This document shows positions 7,687 to 15,761 of a DNA stretch of 64,000 nucleotides, in pieces. The notes under the pieces were generated by a model. The model was not told where the DNA came from and did no database searches. It worked only from the letters and a program-made list of their open reading frames with translations. Position 1 is the first letter of the stretch. Every line of letters starts with the position of its first letter. The stretch is from the NCBI RefSeq assembly GCF_900116515.1, contig NZ_FPBA01000003.1:248001-312000 (forward strand). The letters run 5' to 3'. The stretch is from Geodermatophilus amargosae (GTDB lineage Bacteria; Actinomycetota; Actinomycetes; Mycobacteriales; Geodermatophilaceae). The position numbers were made by a program, and so were the translations under genes.

Positions 7687-8412
7687 TCATCCGCTGTTGC
7701 GCGTGTCGGTGCGCCGCACGGTCTCGTGCTCGGAGGACTCCCGGGCGACCGGCACCCCCTGCGGCGCCTCCGGCGCGCTGTCGGGCACCGGTGCCGCCGG
7801 GGGCACGGCCGGCGCGGGACGACCCCGCAGACGGGGGTAGGGCAGCACCAGGCTGGCGGTCAGGACCACGGCGAGGACGACCGCCGACACGCCGGTGTAC
7901 TCGGCCCAGACGCCGGTCAGCAGCAGGAACGCGGGGGCGGCGGCGGTGACCAGCCCCGCGACGACGGCGACCAGTCCGGTGAACCGGGTGAGCTCGTCGC
8001 GCCGGAGGCCCAGCACCAGGAAGAACAGCCCCCAGAGCACGGCCCAGTACAGCCAGATCACGCCGAACCCCGGGTCCCGCGGCTCGACGTAGAAGAACTG
8101 CAGCCCGGCGTAGACCAGCGCGCAGGCCGCCACGAACGCCGAGAACCAGCCGAGCCCCGTGCCGTCGAGGTTCCCGAGCAGGTTGATCCCCACGTACAGG
8201 TACGTGAAGCCGAAGAGGTAGAGACCCGAGGCCGCCAGGATCGTGGCGGGGTCCCCGTCGGAGGCGATGATCAGGTAGGTCGGCGTCACCACCTGCAGCG
8301 CACCGACGAACAGGTTGAGCGGGGCGGCGGCCCGCGCGTCCACCCGCCCCAGCAGCATCAGGCCGTTCACCACGAGGACGGCTCCCACGTACAGCAGTCC
8401 GACGGCTCCCAT
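7687..8412 (-). CDS. amiS: AmiS/UreI-family amide or urea channel
   Basis: 241 residues with about seven membrane segments from the very N-terminus (GLLYVGAVLVVNGLMLLG) to about residue 195, then a soluble Pro/Ala-rich tail. The segments LNLFVGALQVVTP, FGFTYLYVGINLL and the GxGLGWF/FWxxLW region follow the AmiS/UreI pattern. The family forms hexameric inner-membrane channels for short amides or urea. The formamidase and FmdB-type genes 0.8-2.5 kb upstream on the same strand support a role in amide uptake. A plus-strand gene in between means they are not one simple operon. Confidence 0.85.
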   Translation of the reverse strand: MGAVGLLYVGAVLVVNGLMLLGRVDARAAAPLNLFVGALQVVTPTYLIIASDGDPATILAASGLYLFGFTYLYVGINLLGNLDGTGLGWFSAFVAACALVYAGLQFFYVEPRDPGFGVIWLYWAVLWGLFFLVLGLRRDELTRFTGLVAVVAGLVTAAAPAFLLLTGVWAEYTGVSAVVLAVVLTASLVLPYPRLRGRPAPAVPPAAPVPDSAPEAPQGVPVARESSEHETVRRTDTRNSG

Positions 8413-8459
8413 GTGCGTTCATCTCCTCGGGTCCCGCGACGGTGCGGACGTCCCCCGTG

Positions 8460-8879
8460 TCAGGTGCCGGCGACGCTCCCGCCGGCGGTGCCCCCGTTCT
8501 CCTCGAGGGCCGCGCTCTCCCGCAGGGCCTCGTTCTCCCGCAGGGCCTCGTTCTCCCGCAGGGCCTCGTTCTCCCGCAGGGCCTCGTCCTCCCGCAGGGC
8601 CTCGTTCTCCCGCAGGGCCTCGTTCTCCCGCAGGGCCTCGTCCTCGCGCGGGGTCGCGTCCTCCGCCAGCGCCTCGTTCTCCGCCAGCGCCTCGTCGATC
8701 AGTGCGGACAGGCCCTCGAGGCTGCGGTGCGGGCCGCCCCGGCGGAGGACCACCGGCTCGGGCACGTCGTCCCCGTCCTCGGACAGGGCCCCGGTCAGGT
8801 CGTGCGCGGCCCGCAGGGCGGCCTTGCCGGCGCGGTCGGCGGCCTCGTGGCGCTCGATCCGCGGGAGCTCCTCGGTCAT
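8460..8879 (-). CDS. Hypothetical protein with ENEALR hexapeptide repeats
   Basis: 139 residues, not recognised. Residues 1-65 are a charged, probably helical domain (MTEELPRIERHEAADRAGKA at the start). From about residue 64 to 124 the protein is a run of hexapeptides of the type ENEALR or EDEALR, about ten in all, predicted to form one acidic helix. The tail is Gly/Ala-rich. The ATG has a good ribosome-binding site (GGGGAGGAG). It ends about 47 bp before the AmiS start and is probably co-transcribed with it. The repeat could act as a helical spacer or oligomerisation stalk; no function can be assigned. Confidence 0.7.
   Translation of the reverse strand: MTEELPRIERHEAADRAGKAALRAAHDLTGALSEDGDDVPEPVVLRRGGPHRSLEGLSALIDEALAENEALAEDATPREDEALRENEALRENEALREDEALRENEALRENEALRENEALRESAALEENGGTAGGSVAGT
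8517..8694 (-). repeat. 18-bp coding tandem repeat
   Basis: Tandem units of about 18 bp with core CTCCCGCAGGGCCTCGTT on the plus strand. The first seven or so are almost identical and the last two or three are diverged. On the minus strand they code for the E-N/D-E-A-L-R hexapeptides of the surrounding gene. Near-identity at the DNA level indicates recent expansion. Confidence 0.9.
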
Positions 8880-8918
8880 CTCTCCTCCCCTCCGGCACGG
8901 TCGGTGACGCCGGCCCCC

Positions 8919-8943
8919 GGTTCGGGGACGGCGCGCGGGGTAT
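8919..8943 (+). promoter_or_regulatory. SigB/SigF-type promoter
   Basis: GGTT (8919-8922), 15 bases, then GGGTAT (8938-8943). This fits the Streptomyces sigma-B consensus GNNT-N14-16-GGGTAC/T exactly. It sits about 58 bp upstream of the GTG of a small zinc-ribbon gene. The window also codes for a SigB-type sigma factor (48024-49022). Binding is inferred from the motif only. Confidence 0.55.
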
Positions 8944-9000
8944 CGGTCACGGCGGCCTCGGGCAACCGGGGGACGCGGCGGGAACGAGGAGGGGCCGTCC

Positions 9001-9183
9001 GTGGAGCACCGTGTCGAGGTCGCCTGGACGTGCGGGCCGTGCGAGGTCGGCGGTCAGGACGCGCTGGGGGGCGGGAACGACGACCCGACCTGCTGGAACT
9101 GCGGTGGGCCGGTGGTCGTGACCGCCCGGCCCACCGTCCGCTGGGCTGTCGGCGGTCACGTCCCCGAACCGGACGCCGCCTGA
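9001..9183 (+). CDS. Small zinc-ribbon-like protein
   Basis: 60 residues from a GTG preceded by GAGGAGGGG at a good distance. It has two CxxC pairs, CGPC near residue 11 and CWNC near residue 31, which would bind one zinc ion. Nothing else is recognisable and no family is claimed. The clean ribosome-binding site and the SigB-like promoter upstream make it more credible than a chance frame. It runs opposite to the amide genes on either side. Confidence 0.6.
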   Translation: MEHRVEVAWTCGPCEVGGQDALGGGNDDPTCWNCGGPVVVTARPTVRWAVGGHVPEPDAA

Positions 9184-9253
9184 GCGCGCGCACCCAGGAC
9201 GGCGCCCGGCCGGGAGCGCGCTCACCCGTCCGGCGCGCGGACCGGGCAGGCGC

Positions 9254-10506
9254 TCACGACGTCACGGCGCACTGCCCGCGGTCGGCACGCACCGGCCCCG
9301 CTGCCGACGGCGTGATGTCGAAGTCGAAGATCGCCGTCGGCAGGTACAGCGAGCAGCAGGCGTTCGGGATGTCGACGACCCCGCTGACCCGTCCCTCGAT
9401 CGGTGCCGAGCCCAGCAGCAGGTACGCCTGCTCGCCGGAGTACCCGAACTTCTCCAGGTACCGGACGGCGTTCAGGCAGGCCCGCTTGTAGGCCAGCGTC
9501 GCGTCGAGGTAGGCGTTCGTGTCGGTGTCGTGGTCGACCGAGATCCCGATGAACGTCAGGAACTCGGAGTACCGCGGCTCGACGTTGCCCGGCATGAACA
9601 CCGGGTTGGTGCTCACGCCGTAGGTCTCCATGCCGCCCTTGATCAGGTCGATGTGGAAGTCGATGAACCCGCCCATCTCGATGGCGCCGCAGAAGGTGAT
9701 CTCGCCGTCGCCCTGGCTGAGTGCAGGTCGCCTCCGGACAGCTTCGCCCCGGGGACGTGCACCGGGTAGAAGACCCGGGACCCGCGGGAGAAGTTCTTGA
9801 TGTCGTGGTTCCCGCCGTTCTCCCGGGCCGGCACGGTCCGGGCGCCGTCCCGCGCGATGCCGTCGGCCACGCCGCCGTCGGCCGTCCCGGCCAGCGTGTT
9901 CTCCGCCAGGGGCGGCAGTGCCAGGGGCGGTACGCGGTCGGGGTCGGTGGCGATCAGTGCCCGCTCGCGGGCGTTCCACCGGGCCAGCAGGTCGGCCGAC
10001 GGGGCGGTGCCGAACAGGCCGGGGTGGGTCAGGCCGGTGTAGCGGACGCCCGGTATGTGCCGGGAGGTCGCCACCTGGCCCTGGAAGTCCCAGATCGCCT
10101 TGTAGGCGTCGGGGAAGTAGTCGGTCAGGAAGCCGCCGCCGTTGGCCTTGGCGAAGATGCCCGTGTAACCCCAGCCCTGGCCGGGCGCCTCGCCGTGCTC
10201 CTGCGGCGCCTGCACCGGGCCGAGGTCGAGGATGTCGACGACGAGCAGGTCGCCGGGCTCGGCGCCCTCCACACCGATCGGGCCGCTGAGCATGTGCGCG
10301 TGGGTCAGGTCGACGTCCCGGACGTCGTTGGCGGAGTCGTTGTTGCCGATCTGGCCGTCGGTCCACTCCCGGCACTCGACCCGGATGCTCTGCCCGGGGC
10401 GCACCGTGGTGGCGACGGGCACGTCCGGGTGCCACCGGTTGTGGCCCGGCACGGCCTGGTCCCGCATGGACTTGGCCTGGTCGACGGTGAAGACGACGTC
10501 TGGCAT
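9254..10506 (-). pseudogene. fmdA: Formamidase/acetamidase (FmdA), single frameshift
   Basis: Begins MPDVVFTVDQAKSMRDQAVP at the ATG 10504-10506 and reads as formamidase through VECREWTDGQIGNNDSANDV and LSGPIGVEGAEPGDLLVVDI up to KLSGGDLH. The frame then changes, and the protein continues one frame over as SQGDGEITFCGAIEMGG to a stop at 9254. Adding one base near 9719-9720 (TC read as TTC, giving GGDLHFSQGDGE) restores a full protein of about 417 residues, the normal length for FmdA, which hydrolyses formamide to formate and ammonia. This is either a true frameshift or a one-base sequencing error; no other damage is seen. An FmdB-type gene lies directly upstream. Confidence 0.85.
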
Positions 10507-10634
10507 GTCCCCCACACTCCGATCTGCGTTGACGGGAGGAGCCGGCCCGCGGGGACGGGCCGTTCGTGGCGGCTCGGTGTCGGAGCCGGCGAGGACGACG
10601 GCGGCCCCGTCCGGGGGACCACCACGCGGGCTGG

Positions 10635-10913
10635 TCAGGGACGGGGCAGCGCGCTCCACCGTGGGTCGCGCGGCGCCGGGCGGCGGGCCGCGGGCGGTAC
10701 CGCCGTCGTCACGGCGGGCCGGTCGGCGCTGGCCTCCTCGCGCAACCGCACCGCGGCCACGGGCGCGGGGGTGCGGGCCAGCAGCGGCGCGGTCCAGACC
10801 CGGCGGCCGGGAACCCCGCAGGCGGGACACCGGTCGGTGGTCCCGGCGGTGCCCATGGGGCGCTGGACCTCCCACGGGCCGCAGGTCGTGCACCGGTACA
10901 GGTAGGCCGCCAT
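10635..10913 (-). CDS. fmdB: FmdB-type zinc-ribbon regulator
   Basis: 92 residues. The N-terminus MAAYLYRCTTCGPWEVQRPM followed by a CPAC pair is the FmdB zinc ribbon (two CxxC knuckles, residues 8-11 and 29-32). The C-terminal half is a disordered Arg/Pro/Ala tail. FmdB proteins are found beside formamidase genes and were proposed to regulate amide use. This one lies 128 bp upstream of the formamidase gene on the same strand. Confidence 0.8.
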   Translation of the reverse strand: MAAYLYRCTTCGPWEVQRPMGTAGTTDRCPACGVPGRRVWTAPLLARTPAPVAAVRLREEASADRPAVTTAVPPAARRPAPRDPRWSALPRP

Positions 10914-11008
10914 CGAGGCCTCCGCCGTCGTCGGGACGTCCAGAGACCGGCGACGCTAGGGGCGGGCCTGCGCCGGAGGGGTCACCCCGGGTGACCCGCC
11001 CGACCGGG

Positions 11009-12583
11009 TCAGCCGACGGCGTCCTCCGACGGGGGTGCCGTCCCGCCCTGGGGCGCGTCGGCGGTCATGATGCGGGCGATCTCCGCCCGGTCGGCGGCCG
11101 AGGGCAGTCCCCAGCCCGGCTCGTAGCCGTAGACCTCCCCGAGCGGGGTCGACGCCGTCCGGCCGGTGAGCACCTCGACCGAACCGGTGTCGATGAGCCC
11201 CGGGTGCTCGACGCCGCACGCCTCGGACACCTTGAGCAGGTCGCGGCGCAGCGTGGCGACGTAGTTGGCCAGCCGGACGGACTTCAGCGCCGGGTCCAGG
11301 CCGTGCGCCAGCCAGGCGTTCTGCGTGGCGACGCCGGTCGGGCAGGTGTCGGTGTGGCACTTCTGCGCCTGGATGCAGCCGATGGCGAGCATCGCCTCGC
11401 GGGCGATGTTGACCATGTCGCAGCCGAGCGCGAAGGCCACGACCGCGTTGTCGGGCAGGCCGAGCTTGCCGCCGCCGATGAAGGTGACCTGCTCGGCCAG
11501 GCCGCGGCGGGCGAAGGCGGAGTACACCCGGGCGAAGCCGAGCTGGAAGGGCAGCGACACCGAGTCGGTGAAGATCAGCGGCGCGGCGCCCGTGCCGCCC
11601 TCCCCGCCGTCGACGGTCACGAAGTCCACACCCCGGCCGGTGGTGGCCATCCGCTCGGTGAGCTCGTCCCAGAACGCCAGGTCGCCGACGGCGGACTTGA
11701 TGCCCACCGGCAGCCCGGTCTCGGCGGCGAGCAGCTCCACCCAGTCGAGCAGGCTGTCGACGTCGCTGAACTCCGCGTGCCGCGACGGGCTGACGCAGTC
11801 CACGCCCTCGGGCACCCCGCGGGCCGCGGCGATCTCCGCGGACACCTTGGCCGCCGGCAGCACTCCGCCGAGCCCGGGCTTGGCGCCCTGGCTGAGCTTG
11901 ATCTCCAGCGCCCGCACCGGCGCGCCGGCGACGAGGTCCTTGAGCCGGTCCAGGTCGAACCGGCCCTGCTCGTCGCGGCAGCCGAAGTAGGCGGTGCCCA
12001 GCTGGAACACCAGCTCGCCGCCGTGCCGGTGGTGCACCGACAGGCCGCCCTCCCCGGTGTTGTGCAGGCACCCGGCCAGCGCCACGCCGCGGTTGAGCGC
12101 CTCGACCGCCGCCCCCGACAGCGACCCGAAGCTCATCGCCGACACGTTGACCACCGACGCCGGCCGGAACGCCTGCGCCCGCCCGCGCGGGCCGCCGAGC
12201 ACCTTGGCCGCGGGCAAGGAGACGTCGGCGGCCGAGGCGGGGTGCGACGGCGGGACGGCACGGCCGAAGGTGCGGTGGTTGATGACCGCGTAGCCGGCGG
12301 TGTACTCGAGGTCGTTGTCGGTACCGAACCCGAAGTAGTTGTTCTCGCCCTTGGCCGAGGCGTAGACCCACCGGCGCTGGTCGCGCGTGAAGGGCCGCTC
12401 CTCGTTGTCGCCGGCGACCAGGTACTGCCGCAGCTCCGGGCCGATCGACTCCAGCAGGTAGCGGGCGTGGCCCAGCACCGGGAAGTTGCGCAGCAGGGTG
12501 TGCTCCCGCTGCACGATGTCCCGGACGGCCACCGCGGCCACCGCACCCAGCCCGGCCACCGCGGCCCGTGACACACCCCTCAT
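11009..12583 (-). CDS. FMN-binding glutamate synthase family protein
   Basis: 524 residues matching the large-subunit FMN/Fe-S domain of glutamate synthase, without an amidotransferase domain. Visible blocks: SAMSFGSLSGAAVEALNRG, LHNTGEGGLS (substrate/FMN loop), EIKLSQGAKPGLGG, VDGGEGGTGAAP, and the cluster region CIQAQKCHTDTCPTGVA. The last has the C-x5-C-x4-C spacing of the [3Fe-4S] site of glutamate synthases. An N-terminal hydrophobic stretch (AAVAGLGAVAAVAV) may be a membrane anchor. Stand-alone members of this family are common in actinobacteria and their real substrate is not settled. The ATG at 12583 follows GAGGGG. Confidence 0.85.
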   Translation of the reverse strand: MRGVSRAAVAGLGAVAAVAVRDIVQREHTLLRNFPVLGHARYLLESIGPELRQYLVAGDNEERPFTRDQRRWVYASAKGENNYFGFGTDNDLEYTAGYAVINHRTFGRAVPPSHPASAADVSLPAAKVLGGPRGRAQAFRPASVVNVSAMSFGSLSGAAVEALNRGVALAGCLHNTGEGGLSVHHRHGGELVFQLGTAYFGCRDEQGRFDLDRLKDLVAGAPVRALEIKLSQGAKPGLGGVLPAAKVSAEIAAARGVPEGVDCVSPSRHAEFSDVDSLLDWVELLAAETGLPVGIKSAVGDLAFWDELTERMATTGRGVDFVTVDGGEGGTGAAPLIFTDSVSLPFQLGFARVYSAFARRGLAEQVTFIGGGKLGLPDNAVVAFALGCDMVNIAREAMLAIGCIQAQKCHTDTCPTGVATQNAWLAHGLDPALKSVRLANYVATLRRDLLKVSEACGVEHPGLIDTGSVEVLTGRTASTPLGEVYGYEPGWGLPSAADRAEIARIMTADAPQGGTAPPSEDAVG

Positions 12584-12669
12584 GACGACCCCTCCCCGCT
12601 CCGTTGCGGTCCGGGTGATCCCCGGGTGGCCATCCTGGCGCGGAACGGCCCCGGCCGCGTCCCCTACGG

Positions 12670-14133
12670 CTACAGGAAGAGGCTGAGCACGAAGGCCAGC
12701 GCGAACCCGATCGTCCCGAGCAGCGTCTCCATGACCGTCCAGGTCTTCAGCGTCGTCTTCTCGTCCATCTGGAAGAACCGGCTGACCAGCCAGAAGCCGG
12801 AGTCGTTGACGTGGGACAGCACGGTGGCGCCGCCGGCGATCGCGATGACGATCAGCGCCAGGTCGATCGAGGACAGCCCGTCGGAGGCCTCCACGACCGG
12901 TGCCATGAGCCCGGCGGTGGTGGTGAGGGCGACCGTCGCCGAGCCCTGGGCGACGCGCAGCAGCACGGAGACGACGAACGCGGCGACGATGACCGGCAGG
13001 CCGATGTCGCCGAGGACGTCGGCCAGCGCCTCGCCGATGCCGCTGGCGCGCAGCACGCCGCCGAACATGCCGCCGGCCCCGGTGATCAGGATGATCGCGC
13101 AGACCGGGCCCAGGGCGCTGTTGACGATGGACTCGACCTCCGCGCCGCTCTCCCCGCGGCGGCGGCCGAGCACGACCATCGCCACGAGCACGGTGATCAG
13201 CAGCGCCACCGGGGTGGCGCCGAGCAGCTGGCCGACCCGCACCACGAACGAGGACTCCTCCACCGCGCCGGCGGTGGCCAGCGTGGTCAGCCCGGTGTTG
13301 AGGAAGATCAGCACCAGGGGCAGCAGCAGGATGCCGAGCACGGTGCCGAAGCGCGGGGGCGCCGGCCGGGTGACCGTCCCGGTGCGGCGGCCTCCGGAGG
13401 CCCCCGCCGTCCCCGGTGCCGTGCCGGCCACGGTGCCCTCCGGCGCCTCCGGGACGGGCGGCGTCCCGTCCTCCTCCGAGGGCGGGACCGCGACGTCGTA
13501 GCGGCGGCCGGCCCACAGGCCGAAGAGGTAGCCGCCCAGGTACCAGGTGGGCAGGCCGATGAGCAGGCCGAAGACGAGGACCAGGCCGATGTCGGCACCG
13601 ACGAGCTCGGCGGCCGCGACCGGTCCGGGGTGCGGCGGCACGAAGGCGTGCATCACGGCGAAGGCGCCGGCGGTGGGCAGGCCGTAGGTGAGCAGCGAAC
13701 CGCCCAGCCGGCGGGCGATGGTGAACACGATGGGCAGGAAGACGACGAGGCCGGCGTCGAAGAAGATCGGGAAGCCGAACAGCAGCGCGGCCACGCCCAG
13801 CGCCAGCGGCGCCCGCTTCTCCCCGAACCGGCCGATGAGGCTGTCGGCCAGCACCTGCGCCCCGCCGCTGTGCTCGAGCAGCCGGCCCAGCATCGCCCCG
13901 AGGCCGACCAGCAGCGCGACGTTGGCGAGGGTGCTGCCGAACCCGCCGGTGAGGGTGGTGACCACGTCCTCGAGCGGGATCTGCGTGGCCAGCGCCACCA
14001 GCAGGCTGACCAGGATCAGCGCCAGGAACGCGTGCAGCTTCAGCTTCATGATGAGGAACAGCAGGACGCCCACCGCGGCGGCGGCGATGAGCAGCAGCGG
14101 TCCGGCGCCCAGCGCGGGCTCGACCTCGGGCAC
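12670..14133 (-). CDS. gntP: GntP-family gluconate permease
   Basis: 487 residues, about twelve membrane segments, family GntP (gluconate:H+ symporter). Typical stretches: LHAFLALILVSLLVALATQI, GGFGSTLANVALLVGLGAMLG, AFVPPHPGPVAAAELVGAD and SHVNDSGFWLVSRFFQM. A charged cytosolic insert of about 50 residues lies in the middle. The GTG start at 14131-14133 is chosen because it follows GAGGAGG closely. It begins 18 bp after the gluconokinase stop, so the two form a gluconate uptake and phosphorylation operon. Confidence 0.9.
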   Translation of the reverse strand: MPEVEPALGAGPLLLIAAAAVGVLLFLIMKLKLHAFLALILVSLLVALATQIPLEDVVTTLTGGFGSTLANVALLVGLGAMLGRLLEHSGGAQVLADSLIGRFGEKRAPLALGVAALLFGFPIFFDAGLVVFLPIVFTIARRLGGSLLTYGLPTAGAFAVMHAFVPPHPGPVAAAELVGADIGLVLVFGLLIGLPTWYLGGYLFGLWAGRRYDVAVPPSEEDGTPPVPEAPEGTVAGTAPGTAGASGGRRTGTVTRPAPPRFGTVLGILLLPLVLIFLNTGLTTLATAGAVEESSFVVRVGQLLGATPVALLITVLVAMVVLGRRRGESGAEVESIVNSALGPVCAIILITGAGGMFGGVLRASGIGEALADVLGDIGLPVIVAAFVVSVLLRVAQGSATVALTTTAGLMAPVVEASDGLSSIDLALIVIAIAGGATVLSHVNDSGFWLVSRFFQMDEKTTLKTWTVMETLLGTIGFALAFVLSLFL

Positions 14134-14150
14134 GGCGGTTCCTCCTCGGT

Positions 14151-15695
14151 TCAGGCGGGGTTCTGCGACGGGGTGTCGTCGAGTGCGTCGAGCGTGGCGA
14201 GGACGTCGGCCAGCGCGCGGGTCGACTTCTCGACCAGCGGGCGCGTGCGGCGGTAGAGGTCGGCGGTGGCGGGGTCGGGCTCGACCGGATCGGAGACGCC
14301 GACCAGCGCGGTGGCCGCGTCGAGGTCGGGCAGCGCGCCGAGGGCGTGCAGGCCGAGCAGGCAGGCGCCGAGGCCGGTGCCCTCCGGCGAGTCGGCCACC
14401 CGCACGGGCAGATCCAGCGCCGCGGCCAGCGTCTGCACCCACAGCGAGGAGGCGACCGCACCGCCGGTGGCCCGGACCTCGCGCACGGGCAGCCCGGTGG
14501 CGGAGAACGCGTCGCGGACCAGCGCCAGCTGCTGGCAGACGCCCTCGACGGCGGCGCGCACCAGGTGTCCGCGGCGGTGCTCGCGGCGCAGCCCGACGTA
14601 GGCGCCCCGCAGCCCGGAGCGCCACCACGGCGCCCGCTCCCCCAGCAGGTAGGGCAGGCAGAGCAGCCCCGCGCTCCCGGCGGGCACGCCCGCGGCCTCC
14701 TCGAGCAGCCGGGCGTCGAGGTCGTCGGCGTCCTCGCCCGTCAGTCCCTCCCCGCCGGCGAGGGCCTGCGCGGCCCACCGCACCACCGAGCCGCCGTTGT
14801 TGACCGCGCCGCCGACCACCCAGTGGTCGTCGGTGAGGGCGTAGCAGAACAGCCGGTTCGCGGGGTCGACGGTCGGCGCCGGGACGACGACCCGCATGGC
14901 GCCGCTGGTGCCCAGCGACACCGCGGCGACCTCGGGACGGACCGCGCCGATGCCGAGGTTGGCCAGCACGCCGTCGGAGGCACCGAGGACGAGCGGGGTG
15001 TCCGCGGGCAGCCCGGTGGCCGCGGCGACGTCGGGGCGCAGGCCCTCGAGCACCGTCGTCGTCGGCAGGACCTCCCCCAGCTGCTCCGGGCGGACGCCGG
15101 CCAGGTGCAGCGCCTCGGCGTCCCAGGCCCCGGTGCGGATGCCGTACAGGCCGGTGGCCGAGGCGCAGGAGCGGTCGAGCACCTGAGGCCCGGCGCGCAG
15201 GGCGGACACCACGAGCTCCTTGACGCCGCCCCAGCGCGGCACCGCCGCCAGCCGGTCGGGGTCCTCGGCGCGCAGCGCGGCGAGCTTGAGCAGCGGCGAC
15301 ATCGGGTGCACCGGCGTCCCGGTGCGGGTGTGCAGGCCCCCGGCCCGGCCGTCGGCGCGCAGGGCCTCGGCGAAGCCCGCGGCGCGGTCGTCGGCCCAGG
15401 TCACCACCGGGCCCAGCGGCCGGCCGTCGTCGTCCATGGGGACCAGGCCGTGCATGGCGGCCGACAGGCAGACGCCGACGACCCGGTCGCCGCGCTCGCG
15501 GGCGGCCGTGGCGACCGCGGCCAGGGCCTCCACGGCGGCGTCGGCCAGGCGCTGCGCGTCGAGCTCCGCGCGTCCCGGGGCCGGCACCGACAGCGGGTAG
15601 CCGACGCTGACCAGGTCGCGGACCCGCCCGTCGGTGCCGGCGGTGACCGCCTTGGTCGCCGTCGTCCCGCTGTCCAGCCCGACCACGACGTCCAT
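14151..15695 (-). CDS. gntK: FGGY-family gluconokinase
   Basis: 514 residues of the FGGY sugar-kinase family. N-terminal phosphate-1 motif VVGLDSGTTATKAV; MHGLVPMD and TWADDRAAGFAE in the substrate region; VSLGTSGAMRVVV (phosphate-2) and GGAVASSLWVQTLAAALDLPV (adenosine region) in the C-terminal half. Directly followed by a GntP permease gene, so the likely reaction is ATP-dependent phosphorylation of gluconate to 6-phosphogluconate. Gluconate kinases of the FGGY type are usual in Gram-positives. Another sugar acid cannot be excluded. Confidence 0.85.
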   Translation of the reverse strand: MDVVVGLDSGTTATKAVTAGTDGRVRDLVSVGYPLSVPAPGRAELDAQRLADAAVEALAAVATAARERGDRVVGVCLSAAMHGLVPMDDDGRPLGPVVTWADDRAAGFAEALRADGRAGGLHTRTGTPVHPMSPLLKLAALRAEDPDRLAAVPRWGGVKELVVSALRAGPQVLDRSCASATGLYGIRTGAWDAEALHLAGVRPEQLGEVLPTTTVLEGLRPDVAAATGLPADTPLVLGASDGVLANLGIGAVRPEVAAVSLGTSGAMRVVVPAPTVDPANRLFCYALTDDHWVVGGAVNNGGSVVRWAAQALAGGEGLTGEDADDLDARLLEEAAGVPAGSAGLLCLPYLLGERAPWWRSGLRGAYVGLRREHRRGHLVRAAVEGVCQQLALVRDAFSATGLPVREVRATGGAVASSLWVQTLAAALDLPVRVADSPEGTGLGACLLGLHALGALPDLDAATALVGVSDPVEPDPATADLYRRTRPLVEKSTRALADVLATLDALDDTPSQNPA

Positions 15696-15761
15696 GGCGG
15701 CGATCTTGCCGGTAGCGGGGAGACCGGCGCGAGGGGTCAGCGGTGGGCGACGGCCCCGCGC

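Noticed and set aside
8517-8694. Tandem repeat as a CRISPR array
   Set aside because: The units are contiguous with no unique spacers and lie inside a coding frame.
10507-10634. Upstream extension of the formamidase reading frame
   Set aside because: The frame stays open for another 387 bases but without family similarity; the ATG at 10504-10506 (MPDVVF) matches the usual FmdA start.
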